40,395 nucleotides of DNA from Candidatus Saccharimonadota bacterium (GTDB lineage Bacteria; Patescibacteriota; Saccharimonadia; Saccharimonadales; Saccharimonadaceae): NCBI GenBank assembly GCA_030527585.1, contig JAUNAL010000001.1, positions 1-40,395 of the forward strand, given 5' to 3'. Position 1 is the first letter of the stretch. The number at the start of each line of letters is the position of its first letter. Under the pieces are notes generated by a model, which saw nothing but the letters and a program-made list of their open reading frames with translations, was not told the DNA's origin and did not search any database. This document shows positions 14,532 through 22,740 of this stretch, one piece after another. The translations under genes were made by a program, and so were the position numbers.

Positions 14532-16241
14532 CTATCTTTGGCTACCCCGAAGCGTCTTCGCTTGCTGATACTCTTGAATTACCGGCACTCGGCTTAAATA
14601 ATTCTTCCACATTCCCTGATATTTCATCCTCATGTCCTCTGTATCACCATATCCATCCGCCTGTTGCGCATAATCATAGAGCGGCGTTGCTAAGTCCCCC
14701 GCTACCGCATATTCCCGTCGTAGCCCTGTCGAGGTAATCGGCGCTCGCGTCTCAACCCCGCCAACCCAGCTTCGCCCAGACTCATCGCTACACATCAAAT
14801 AATTTAACCGTCCATCCTGTGATCGGTAAACTTCCGTTTTAGTTTTCCCGACCAACGTCGAAACTCCCGCGTACTCCGCCACCTTTTGCGAAAAATCCGG
14901 CGTCGCTTCGGCCGTCAAGACTAAACTTTCCGGCGCTTGTTTTCTTCGCGACAAAGCCTCAAACAATCTCTCACTTGGCTGCGCCACCACTTCCTCGTAA
15001 TAGTCTCCCCGCATCGCCCCCGTCCGCATTTGCATTGCATAATCAGCCTTAGAATCATACTGTTTCGCCGTCCCCGCTAACAAAAAGTCCGCATTCACCC
15101 CCGAAAGCTCCCGAACACCAGTTTCCTGCTCAATCTGCGCCAGCCCCGCCTGGATTTCAAACGGCAAAGTCATTGCTTCTTCGTTTGACCCCTTTCCAAA
15201 CCACTCGATCCACGAACTTTCCCCAGACTTCACATAATCTGGCATATATCGCCAAGTCCCCTGAGAGTTACTCTTATAGTAACCTCGCACCTTCACCCCC
15301 CCCTCTACTGGAATGTATGCCAACACCGCGTCTCGCCCACTCGACAACTTAAACAAATCCGACACGCAAATCGTCTGTCCATCAATGACCATCTGCCGAT
15401 TTGGCTCCAGCCCCTCTCCTTTTAAGATCCCCGGCGTTAACCGAAACTCCTGCCCATTTTGCGTCCACGCATCCCCATCAATCTCCGCCCGCCGGAGCAG
15501 CTCTTCCCCAACCGCCTTCTCAAGCCCAAAAACTTCCACCGCTCCTGGCTTCTGTTCAAAATAACTAAGCCCTTCCCCGCCCGTCGGTCGTGGCGCACCT
15601 TTCTCTCGTGGCCCCAGCATCGCCGCCTCTTCTTTCAGCCCCTCAAACGCTCGGTAATATTCAAACCGCTTCCCATACAGCGTCTTCTCAAGCCCATCCA
15701 TCGCCTCTAGATATTTCTCCATCTGAGTTTCATTCGCCAAAGGTTTCAAATACTCAAAAATCTCCGCCCGCTTTTTCTCAAACCCAACCGGCGTTGCTAA
15801 ATCCCCTCCTTCGCTTGCCAAAAACTCCTTCACCGCTCCCCCACCCTGAGCCTCTTCCACTTCTCGCCCCATACAAAATGAAAACAACTGTTTCTGCCAT
15901 GGATCAGCCATAATTTTCCCGAACATTCGTTCTCCGCCCGCCCCACGTTCTGGAATATCAATCGGCCCTCGAATCTTCTCAAGCATTCCCCTCTCAGCGT
16001 CCTCACCAAACTCCCCCTCCGCCAAACTCTCCAAAAACTCCTCTCGCATTCCTTGCGAGATCGCCACGTCCGGCGCCACAAGTACTTGCGTATCTCCGCT
16101 CAACAAATATCCAATAATTTTCCGCTCTTGTCTCTCCGTAGAAAGCCGTTCCGCCGTCTCTGCCTGCACGGCATTCGCCATGTTTTCCCATGTCGAACCA
16201 TCTTGCTGCGCCGTGCTTTGAATTTCTCCCATCCGTTCCAT
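14532..16241 (-). CDS. Protein of unknown function (569 aa)
   Basis: Not recognised. 569 aa with no signal peptide and no membrane segment, so probably cytoplasmic or exported by a non-Sec route. The first 50 residues are polar and could be helical (AVQAETAERLSTERQERKI). The rest is acidic with many Glu, Gln and Gly. A WRYMPDYVKSGESSWIEWFG region and the block RPTGGEGLSYFEQ look like folded segments. An ATG at 16241 lies 8 nt after a TATAAT box; an in-frame ATG three codons later is an alternative start. The gene is divergent from tRNA-Arg, with a 19-base palindrome between them. Confidence 0.75.
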   Translation of the reverse strand: MERMGEIQSTAQQDGSTWENMANAVQAETAERLSTERQERKIIGYLLSGDTQVLVAPDVAISQGMREEFLESLAEGEFGEDAERGMLEKIRGPIDIPERGAGGERMFGKIMADPWQKQLFSFCMGREVEEAQGGGAVKEFLASEGGDLATPVGFEKKRAEIFEYLKPLANETQMEKYLEAMDGLEKTLYGKRFEYYRAFEGLKEEAAMLGPREKGAPRPTGGEGLSYFEQKPGAVEVFGLEKAVGEELLRRAEIDGDAWTQNGQEFRLTPGILKGEGLEPNRQMVIDGQTICVSDLFKLSSGRDAVLAYIPVEGGVKVRGYYKSNSQGTWRYMPDYVKSGESSWIEWFGKGSNEEAMTLPFEIQAGLAQIEQETGVRELSGVNADFLLAGTAKQYDSKADYAMQMRTGAMRGDYYEEVVAQPSERLFEALSRRKQAPESLVLTAEATPDFSQKVAEYAGVSTLVGKTKTEVYRSQDGRLNYLMCSDESGRSWVGGVETRAPITSTGLRREYAVAGDLATPLYDYAQQADGYGDTEDMRMKYQGMWKNYLSRVPVIQEYQQAKTLRGSQR

Positions 16242-16249
16242 TAAATCTC

Positions 16250-16255
16250 ATTATA
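16250..16255 (-). promoter_or_regulatory. -10 box of the 569-aa protein gene
   Basis: TATAAT on the minus strand, 8 nt before the ATG. Confidence 0.55.
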
Positions 16256-16276
16256 ACATGACCCAACAATTTCCAC

Positions 16277-16361
16277 CACATTTTTCAAAAATGTGTTATA
16301 ATAATAAAGTCACCTTCGGGTGATGCTCATTTAATTTCTAGGTGGATGGTAAAACATCCAC
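16277..16361 (+). promoter_or_regulatory. tRNA-Arg promoter and structured leader
   Basis: A perfect 9-1-9 palindrome (16277-16295, CACATTTTT-C-AAAAATGTG) touches TATAAT (16297-16302). The predicted leader then has two hairpins: TCACC-TTCG-GGTGA (16310-16323) and GTGGATG/CATCCAC (16342-16348 with 16355-16361). The tRNA begins 4 nt later. No good -35 is visible. Confidence 0.5.
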
Positions 16362-16365
16362 ATTT

Positions 16366-16442
16366 GCACCCGTAGCTCAGCTGGATAGAGCGTTGGCTTG
16401 CGGAGCCAAAGGTCGTAGGTTCGAATCCTGTCGGGTGTACCA
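16366..16442 (+). tRNA. tRNA-Arg(GCG)
   Basis: 77 nt with encoded CCA. Acceptor GCACCCG pairs with CGGGTGT (one G-U pair). Anticodon stem TTGGC/GCCAA closes loop TTGCGGA, so the anticodon is GCG, for CGC/CGU. D arm GCTC/GAGC has an A in the variable D-loop position typical of arginine tRNA. Most bacteria read these codons with an ACG tRNA modified to inosine; a GCG tRNA is unusual. The tRNA is followed by a terminator and then by the mobile region. Confidence 0.95.
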
Positions 16443-16488
16443 CAAAATGACGTGGACGTGGAGTGCACTGCGTCCATATCACCAATCG

Positions 16489-16518
16489 GAAAACTCCCCT
16501 GTTTCTAGGGGAGTTTTC
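16489..16518 (+). terminator. Terminator after tRNA-Arg
   Basis: An 11-bp stem, GAAAACTCCCC with GGGGAGTTTTC, loop TGTTTCTA, followed by a mixed T-rich stretch (ACGTTTTCTG). Confidence 0.7.
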
Positions 16519-16673
16519 ACGTTTTCTGTAAGTTTTTTGCGTCTTCATGTTGCTCACGACTAAAGACTATGGACCAATTTTTCTGAGGCGCCATTTTCGT
16601 TTTTGGTGCTGCTAAATGCTATCCGTGTCAAAAGTGGTGCATCTCGCAATTTAAGGGAAACGGATTTTGTTGG

Positions 16674-17314
16674 TTAGTCAGCATCCAAAGTGATAACCTT
16701 GCCATCTGTGGTCTGGATATCTATCCGCCTATTATCGTAAAATGTGACGGTCTCCCGTCTTCGCCTTTACGATAGCCCATAAAGTGACCATATGGCATAT
16801 AGACCAGCCCATTCCGCATACTTTTCTCTTTGTCCCAGCGGACATTCTCGGAAATAGAGCGGCTTTCCTCTTGGGCGAGAGAGCTCATAATAGTGAGGAG
16901 CACTTCGCATTTAGGATCAAAAGTGTGGATGTTTCCCTTTTCAAAATAAACATCGATCTGCAAGCGTTTAAGCTCGCGGATTGTCTCCAAGAGTGCTACG
17001 GTGTTCCGCGCAAAACGGGTGATGGACTTTGTGATGATGGGGTCTATTTTTCCGGCACGGCAATCCCTTAGCATCCTCTGGAACTCCGGGCGCTCTATCA
17101 CGGTGCCAGAGATAGCGTTGTCTGAATAAATCTCAGCCAGTATCCATTCTGGATGCGCGGCAACATATTTCTCATAATAGTCTGTTTGCGACCCCAGCGA
17201 GTGAAACGCCGCATCCTTATCTGCGGAAACACGGGCATAGGCCGCCACGCGAACCATTTCCGGCTTCTTCGGCACAGCCGGGACACGCTCAATTCTCATT
17301 TCTCTGCCTTGCAT
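16674..17314 (-). pseudogene. Large serine recombinase, decayed by internal deletion
   Basis: The intact stretch 16721-17314 encodes 197 aa: the catalytic N-terminal domain of a large serine recombinase. It includes the nucleophile region VAAYARVSADKD, SDNAISGTVIERPEFQ, SITRFARNTV and a SSLAQEESRSISENVRW block. The normal length is about 500 aa; here the recombinase and zinc-ribbon domains are gone. After codon GED the frame fails. A second frame from about 16755 to 16674 reads ETVTFYDNRRIDI then TTDGKVITLDAD, which looks like the C-terminal tail of such enzymes. The middle was therefore probably deleted. Start: ATG 17314 after AAGGAGG. It belongs to the mobile island beside tRNA-Arg. Confidence 0.8.
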
Positions 17315-17767
17315 CTTATGCCTCCTTCCTGCCTGCGGGTCTCCGAGGCAGTCCAAGCATAGCTCCAAAGCACGAAAAAATCCAGTCCTTTGCGAGGAAA
17401 AGTCGGACTTAATTTTAGGATTTATTACTGCGATATTTTATCTCCTTTTACGTGCGCGACATTATACCATGACTTCCCGTAGCGACAAAGCATAAACGAG
17501 CAAAAAACGCAAAAAATCTCTCAAAAAACTCCCACCACCCCTGTTAATTTTCATTTCGGCTATGCTTAAAAAGTGAGATTTCATCATAATTGCCTTCCTT
17601 AATCAAGCATTTACCCCTGTTATGACCTTTCGCTTCGCCCATCGTTTCGCTTCGAGTTTGAAAGCCGACAAACCCCGAGGAAAAGCCAGCCTTTCGCCAG
17701 CGAGGGATGTGGCTCTATCCCCTTACGGGGGATAGCTTTCTTTGTGGCGAGGGGCAGCATATTTATT
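17315..17767. other. Intergenic region between the two recombinase genes
   Basis: About 450 bp with no credible gene. One hairpin, CTATCCCC/GGGGATAG (17715-17735), is followed on the plus strand by a weak T-rich stretch. The segment is richer in G+C in its last 150 bases than nearby chromosomal spacers. No attachment core was recognised. Confidence 0.5.
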
Positions 17768-18715
17768 TTATAATAGGTCGTTCAGGAGATTCATGCATTT
17801 TGTTTTCTGCTGTAGGTTTGCGCTGCCGTACACATTCAAGGTGAAAGATACGTTCTTATGCCCGAGAATTTCAGAAAGAGATTTGACGTCAAACTCCGGG
17901 ATTTCTATCGCCCGGACAGCAAACGTGTGGCGGATCTCATGAAATTTGACTTTTTGCAGTTCATTCCGTTTCAGAAAACGGGTGAAAAACTGACTGTAGG
18001 TGCGCGGCTCTGTCGGTTTGGTCTTTCCGGTCAAAAAATAATGATTGGGGTTGTCTGTATAAAACTTCTGAATAATGTTCATTAAAAGCGACGGAACGGG
18101 AATCGTCCTTAGCGAGGTCTTTGTTTTCGGGAGACCGATGTGTAGATATGAGGTTTCTTTCTTCTTGTCGTAGATACGTTGAACTGTCTTATTTACTGAG
18201 ATAGTTTTGTCACTGAGCGAGATATCCTTCATCTGCAGGCCGCACAACTCCCCAATCCGCACGCCGGTAAACAGTGCGACAAGAATACCGGCGGTTTTTC
18301 TGTTCAAGTCCATATAGATGCACTGTATCAGGGCTTGTTCCTGATCCTTTGACAATGAGATTATCTTCTTGATCACCAGCTCCTTCGGGTATTCGATCAA
18401 ATCCCAGTTCAGCAGCGGGATCAGTCTTTCCTTATAGGCGTACTCCATGGATAGCCGAAGAACGAGGATCACATCGCGGATCGTTTTCACGGTCAGACCG
18501 CCAGATTTATCTAATCGCCCAGACTCGTGAAGATACAAGATGTAGCCTTGGATATCCGTTTCGGTAATACTGCTGATTTTTCGTTTGCCAAAATACGGAA
18601 TTAAATGATTTTCCGCAATCAGCGTAAAGCTGGCATGAGTTGAGGGAGTGATCATCGGTTTCTTATGATCCAGCCACTCGTTAACCAGTGTCTTAAATTG
18701 TGTATTATTTGTCAT
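17768..18715 (-). CDS. Tyrosine recombinase, probable hsdS invertase
   Basis: 315 aa. It has an N-terminal SAM-like core-binding domain (about 1-105) and a C-terminal catalytic domain. Catalytic residues in order: Arg in FTGVRIGELCGL, Lys in the LPKTKTSLRTIP region, HEIRHTFAVRAIE (H-x-x-R), His in LGHKNVSFTLNVYG, and the Tyr nucleophile in VYG. All appear intact. Its start (ATG after GGAGGT) is 54 bases from a 62-bp inverted repeat that bounds two oppositely oriented hsdS genes. In known phase-variable type I systems such a recombinase flips hsdS segments, so this is the inferred job. General integrase activity for the island cannot be excluded. Confidence 0.88.
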   Translation of the reverse strand: MTNNTQFKTLVNEWLDHKKPMITPSTHASFTLIAENHLIPYFGKRKISSITETDIQGYILYLHESGRLDKSGGLTVKTIRDVILVLRLSMEYAYKERLIPLLNWDLIEYPKELVIKKIISLSKDQEQALIQCIYMDLNRKTAGILVALFTGVRIGELCGLQMKDISLSDKTISVNKTVQRIYDKKKETSYLHIGLPKTKTSLRTIPVPSLLMNIIQKFYTDNPNHYFLTGKTKPTEPRTYSQFFTRFLKRNELQKVKFHEIRHTFAVRAIEIPEFDVKSLSEILGHKNVSFTLNVYGSANLQQKTKCMNLLNDLL

Positions 18716-18768
18716 TTTAAACACCTCCATAGACATTATCTAATGAAGGTGTTTAATCGGGAAATTTA

Positions 18769-18830
18769 ATCCTCAAGTAACGGTCTTGAGAAGCACCCGA
18801 AACTGAGGTTTCCGGGGTTCGAGGAGCCGT
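18769..18830 (+). repeat. Outer inverted repeat of the hsdS inversion, left copy
   Basis: 62 bp, perfect reverse complement of 21086-21147. It contains CTCAAG-TAACGGT-CTTGAG (18772-18790), arms of 6 bp around 7 bases, the shape of a tyrosine recombinase crossover site. In hsdS it codes for SSSNGLEKHPKLRFPGFEEP. Confidence 0.95.
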
Positions 18831-19933
18831 ACACACAATACCGTATTGGTGACATATATGCTGAAAGAAGTCAACGCGGAGCATCCGATATGGAACTGCT
18901 TTCAGTCACAATTAACGATGGTGTCATGCCGCGTTCTGAAATTGAAGGTAAAGACAACTCAAGCGAGGATAAAAGCAACTATAAGGTTGTCATGACGGGC
19001 GATATGGTCTACAACTCCATGAGAATGTGGCAAGGAGCAAACGGTATCTCTCCGTGTGACGGAATAGTAAGTCCAGCATACACTGTTCTTATGCCCAAAA
19101 TCTCGATCATCAATGGCTATTTTGCAGCTCTGTTCAAAAGCCCTAATTTGATCAATGAGTTCAGAAAAAACTCACAAGGTATGACTTCCGATACTTGGAA
19201 CTTGAAATATCCGCAGATTGAGACTATTAAAGTCAACATACCTGATATTCCTGAGCAAGAACGGATTGCCGCTTTGCTCGGCACTCTTGAGAAACGGATC
19301 GCTGCGCAAGCGCAGCTTGTTGATAGTCTCAAGAAGTATAAAAGAGGACTGCTTCATCGACTTCTTACTTATAAGAGAGCTAAGTGGAACCGAGTGAAAA
19401 TTGGTAGTATTTTCAAAGAAAGAATTGAACGAGCTTCTGGGAAAGAAGAATTACTGGCGGTGACTATTTCTTCTGGCGTGCAAAAAAGAGCCGAGGTCGA
19501 ATTAAAGGACAACTCAAGTGCGGACAAAAGCAATTATAAGCGCGTATACGCTGGGGACATTGCTTATAACACCATGCGAATGTGGCAAGGTGCAAGTGGA
19601 GTTTCTGAATACGAGGGTATAGTCAGTCCAGCATATACTGTGATTACACCGATTCATCCCGAAGAACAGAATGTTTTATTCTGGGCTTATTATCTTAAAT
19701 ATCCTGCACTTGTGCAAACATTCCAAAAATTTTCGCAAGGGCTTACCTCCGATACATGGAACTTAAAGTATCAACAGTTAAGCGAAATTGGTGTTTTGTG
19801 CCCACCTAAACATGAACAAGCCACAATTTCTCTGACACTGAAAACATTTGACAGAAAAATACATGACTCGGAAGTATGTCTCGAACAACTCTTTAGACTT
19901 CGTGCCGGTCTGTTGCAACAGCTCTTCATATAA
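18770..19933 (+). pseudogene. hsdS: Silent, start-less hsdS cassette (type I specificity subunit)
   Basis: 387 codons in an open frame with no start codon: a TAA lies just before SSSNGLEKHPK. The N-terminal block equals that of the expressed hsdS. Two target-recognition domains follow, TRD1 at about 20-150 and TRD2 at about 205-340, each with a conserved helical spacer (LVDSLKKYKRGLL, then LFRLRAGLLQQLFI). TRD1 and TRD2 are close relatives of one another: KDNSS-x-DKSNYK, MRMWQGA-x-G, GIVSPAYTV and TSDTWNLKY occur in both. There is no promoter. Inversion across the 62-bp repeats would give it the expressed start. It is therefore a storage cassette rather than a dead gene. Confidence 0.9.
19328..19347 (+). 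repeat. Inner inverted repeat in hsdS, left copy
   Basis: A 20-bp perfect inverted repeat with 20542-20561, coding for LKKYKRG in the central conserved spacer of both hsdS alleles. Recombination here would exchange only TRD2. Codon conservation of a needed motif is a simpler explanation for identity of this length. Confidence 0.75.
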
Positions 19934-19945
19934 AGAGCTGTTGCA
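19914..19945. terminator. Palindrome at the convergent hsdS ends
   Basis: 13-bp arms, TGCAACAGCTCTT and AAGAGCTGTTGCA, around CATATA. They arise because both alleles end in LQQLFI and overlap tail to tail by 8 bases. The palindrome may act as a bidirectional terminator and is a third stretch of inverted identity. Confidence 0.6.
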
Positions 19946-21158
19946 TGAGGGTATTTCTCAAATCAACAAGAAGACCGTGTTCTACTTGAGTTTCTCTCAG
20001 CCTTGCCTCAATCAGATCAAGCAACTTGGCAATTTTATTCTGTCTATCCTCTGAGGGAAATGCAACCGGAATACCCATAAGCAGATCATCTGTCATTGAT
20101 ACTCTGTCATGTCTCACACCCTGAGAGCCATTGTCATATATGTACCTATGCCATGCCGAGCTCTTGAAATACCACGAGAGGTAATTGGGGTTAATGTTGG
20201 CTTTGAGTACCAAGCAAGTGTATAGAGGGGATATTATGCCCTTATCTGGAAGTGTATATCTGTTAAAGGGACCGTATGGTGCCGTGTTAGACTTCCGAGG
20301 GTTGTAGACAAAATCGCCGGTTTCAATGATGTAATAGTTGGAAGTGTTCCCATCAACCGCAATGTCCTTGTCGAAAAAGTCTCGCTGAGGAATTAGCCCG
20401 TATTCAGCAGAATTAGTGACTACATTCTTGATTTCACCATTGGAGTTCCTGCGATTTACCTTCTTGAATATGTCGCGAAGATTCAGCGTTGTCCATTCAT
20501 CCGTTCCTTTGTCACATCCGTCAAATATGTGTTGCATGACACCTCTTTTATACTTCTTGAGGTTGTCTACCAAACGCTGTTGCGTCTCTATCCTACGTTC
20601 TGCGAGAGAAATAAACCGGGCTATCTTTTCCTGCTCATCCGCATTCTCTGTGAGGAAATGCTGCGTTTCAAAGAACTCATCTGTCGGCACATTAAGCAAT
20701 CCGTGATTTCTTGCTCCCTCTGCTGAGATCATGTAAATCTCTTTGTACCATTTAAGAGAGTCAAAATATGTGCGAATAAAATCTGAATTGTATTTTTTAA
20801 GGGCAAAGCAGATATACAGAGTGGACAATGCGCCCATAGAATAGCGATCCAGTCGTTTTATTGAGCCAAAGTCATAACCAACAGAATAGCTCTTATTGTA
20901 GGCAAACTCGCCATTCTTGAGCAGATAGTAGCCAGACATATCCTTGCTCGCAACCGTCTTATTGAAATAGCTTATCTGATCTACCAAGCCGTCTTTTGAT
21001 GAAATGGTGAGAGGTAAGTCTGTTTCATTGGCACTGTTTTTCCGAGTTACGCGATCTGCAAAATCTCGAAGTCTTGAAGTAGTCCACGGCTCCTCGAACC
21101 CCGGAAACCTCAGTTTCGGGTGCTTCTCAAGACCGTTACTTGAGGATACATTTGTCAT
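19926..21158 (-). CDS. hsdS: Type I restriction-modification specificity subunit HsdS (expressed allele)
   Basis: 410 aa. HsdS directs the HsdM2/HsdR2 complex to a two-part DNA sequence. N terminus MTNVSSSNGLEKHPKLRF, TRD1 at about 28-165, a central spacer coiled coil (RRIETQQRLVDNLKKYKRG) near 190, TRD2 at about 220-370 and a C-terminal spacer ending LRNTLMQQLFI. The two TRDs are different from each other and from those in the silent cassette. It starts 2 bases after the hsdM stop. Most of the 62-bp inverted repeat lies in codons 5-25, so inversion replaces everything after the N-terminal block. Confidence 0.95.
   Translation of the reverse strand: MTNVSSSNGLEKHPKLRFPGFEEPWTTSRLRDFADRVTRKNSANETDLPLTISSKDGLVDQISYFNKTVASKDMSGYYLLKNGEFAYNKSYSVGYDFGSIKRLDRYSMGALSTLYICFALKKYNSDFIRTYFDSLKWYKEIYMISAEGARNHGLLNVPTDEFFETQHFLTENADEQEKIARFISLAERRIETQQRLVDNLKKYKRGVMQHIFDGCDKGTDEWTTLNLRDIFKKVNRRNSNGEIKNVVTNSAEYGLIPQRDFFDKDIAVDGNTSNYYIIETGDFVYNPRKSNTAPYGPFNRYTLPDKGIISPLYTCLVLKANINPNYLSWYFKSSAWHRYIYDNGSQGVRHDRVSMTDDLLMGIPVAFPSEDRQNKIAKLLDLIEARLRETQVEHGLLVDLRNTLMQQLFI
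20542..20561 (-). repeat. Inner inverted repeat in hsdS, right copy
   Basis: Reverse complement of 19328-19347, in the central spacer of the expressed allele. Confidence 0.75.
21086..21147 (-). repeat. Outer inverted repeat of the hsdS inversion, right copy
   Basis: 62 bp, perfect reverse complement of 18769-18830, within the first codons of the expressed hsdS. Its outermost 11 bases (21137-21147) also occur as a direct repeat in the hsdR leader at 25521-25531. Confidence 0.95.
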
Positions 21159-21160
21159 AA

Positions 21161-22729
21161 TTATTCGCCCTCCACGCCAAACGGAAAGTCTAAGCCTAAC
21201 TCATCGAAAAACGGCTTCAATTCCGCATCAATGTCCTTTATTTCGGACTGTAGCTTACGGATCTCAGCGGCCACCGTATTCAGGTCAATTTCCTCTTCCG
21301 GCTCAAAGGTATCCACATAGCGCGGGATATTGAGATTGAACCCATTTTCCTCAATCTCTTCCATACTTGCGACATGGGCATATTTCTCAATGTCCTTGCG
21401 TTCTTCATACGCCTTAACAATCTTATCGATGTCGCTTTCCCTGAGAACATTCTGGTTTTTGCCCGCCTCAAAATCCTTAGACGCGTCAATGAACAGGACA
21501 TTATCCGAATTGCCGTTCCGCTCCCGTTTGAGGACAAGCACACAAACCGGAATCCCCGTACCGAAGAAAAGGTTGGCCGGCAGACCAATCACCGCATCCA
21601 GCACATTAAGTTTCTGGATTAAATATTTGCGAATTGTTTCTTCAGCGGCGCCACGGAACAAAACGCCATGCGGCAGCAACACCACTGCCCGTCCATCCTC
21701 GTCCATGTGATGTACCATGTGCTGGACAAAGGCGAAGTCGGCTTTACTCTTTGGCGCCAGTTTGCCATATTCGTTAAAACGCTCATCCTCCATAAATTTC
21801 GTATCCGCAGACCAATTCGCAGAATACGGCGGATTTGCCACCTGAACACGGAACTTCATATCGCCAAAATAATCGTGTTCCAACGTGTCGCCATTATAGA
21901 TATTGAAATTGCGGTAAGGGACGCCGCGCAGAATCATATTCATCCGGGCGAGGTTATACGTGGTCGAGGTCAATTCCTGCCCATAATAATTCCGTACATT
22001 CGCATAATTTTTAAGACGCAGAAGCAGTGAGCCAGAGCCGCACGTCGGGTCTGCCGCCGCTTTTACGTTGCTGAGCCCGAGACACGCCAGACGGCAAAGC
22101 AATTCAGCCGGACCGGACGGAGTATAGAACTCGCCCGCTTTCTTACCGGCGGTCGCGGCAAACTGACCGATCAAATATTCGTAGGCGTTGCCCAGCACAT
22201 CAATTTTCGTGTCCTCAACACCGAAATTGATTTCGTCCAGCGAGGCAATAATTTTCGCCATCACCGAACTCCGGTCTTTGACAGTATGGCCGAGTTTGGT
22301 GGAGTCGAGTTGCATATCAGAGAACAATCCATCAAAATCCTCCTGCGAATCATTCCCAATCGTAGACTCCATCAAGGCGTTAATGGCCTTTTGTAAAAAT
22401 TCAATATCAAAGGAACGATTTTCTACCATTCTGACCATCTGGCGGAAGAGATACTGCGGCTCAATGATATAGCCGAGATCTCGCAAGGCCTCTTCTATGA
22501 CGGCCTCCTTGTATTCTTCATCCTCCCACGCCGCTTCGTAGGTGATGCCATCATCTTTCAAAAGCCGCTCCATATATTTTTCAGTTTTGTCGGACAGATA
22601 GTAATAGAAAATCATGCCCAAGATATAGTTTTTGAACTCATACGCTTCCATGTTGCCGCGCAAAGCGTTTGCCATCGCCCACAATTTATTACAAAGTTCT
22701 TTTTGATGCGCCTGAATTGAATGCTCCAT
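21161..22729 (-). CDS. hsdM: Type I restriction-modification DNA methyltransferase HsdM
   Basis: 522 aa. It transfers methyl groups from SAM to adenine N6 in the sequence chosen by HsdS. The N-terminal HsdM domain (about 1-150) starts with LCNKLWAMANALRGNM. The N6-adenine methyltransferase domain has the FYTPSGPAELLCRL entry, the SAM motif ADPTCGSGSLLLRL near 225 and the catalytic NPPYSANW near 300. The C terminus (LQSEIKDIDAELKPFFDELG) is likely helical and docks HsdS. AAGGAG is 7 nt before the ATG. The gene lies 11 bases after hsdR and 2 before hsdS in one operon. Confidence 0.97.
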   Translation of the reverse strand: MEHSIQAHQKELCNKLWAMANALRGNMEAYEFKNYILGMIFYYYLSDKTEKYMERLLKDDGITYEAAWEDEEYKEAVIEEALRDLGYIIEPQYLFRQMVRMVENRSFDIEFLQKAINALMESTIGNDSQEDFDGLFSDMQLDSTKLGHTVKDRSSVMAKIIASLDEINFGVEDTKIDVLGNAYEYLIGQFAATAGKKAGEFYTPSGPAELLCRLACLGLSNVKAAADPTCGSGSLLLRLKNYANVRNYYGQELTSTTYNLARMNMILRGVPYRNFNIYNGDTLEHDYFGDMKFRVQVANPPYSANWSADTKFMEDERFNEYGKLAPKSKADFAFVQHMVHHMDEDGRAVVLLPHGVLFRGAAEETIRKYLIQKLNVLDAVIGLPANLFFGTGIPVCVLVLKRERNGNSDNVLFIDASKDFEAGKNQNVLRESDIDKIVKAYEERKDIEKYAHVASMEEIEENGFNLNIPRYVDTFEPEEEIDLNTVAAEIRKLQSEIKDIDAELKPFFDELGLDFPFGVEGE

Positions 22730-22740
22730 TTACTATCTCC

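Noticed and set aside
16327-16563. Short frames on both strands across tRNA-Arg and its terminator
   Set aside because: They are translations of the tRNA and terminator hairpin.
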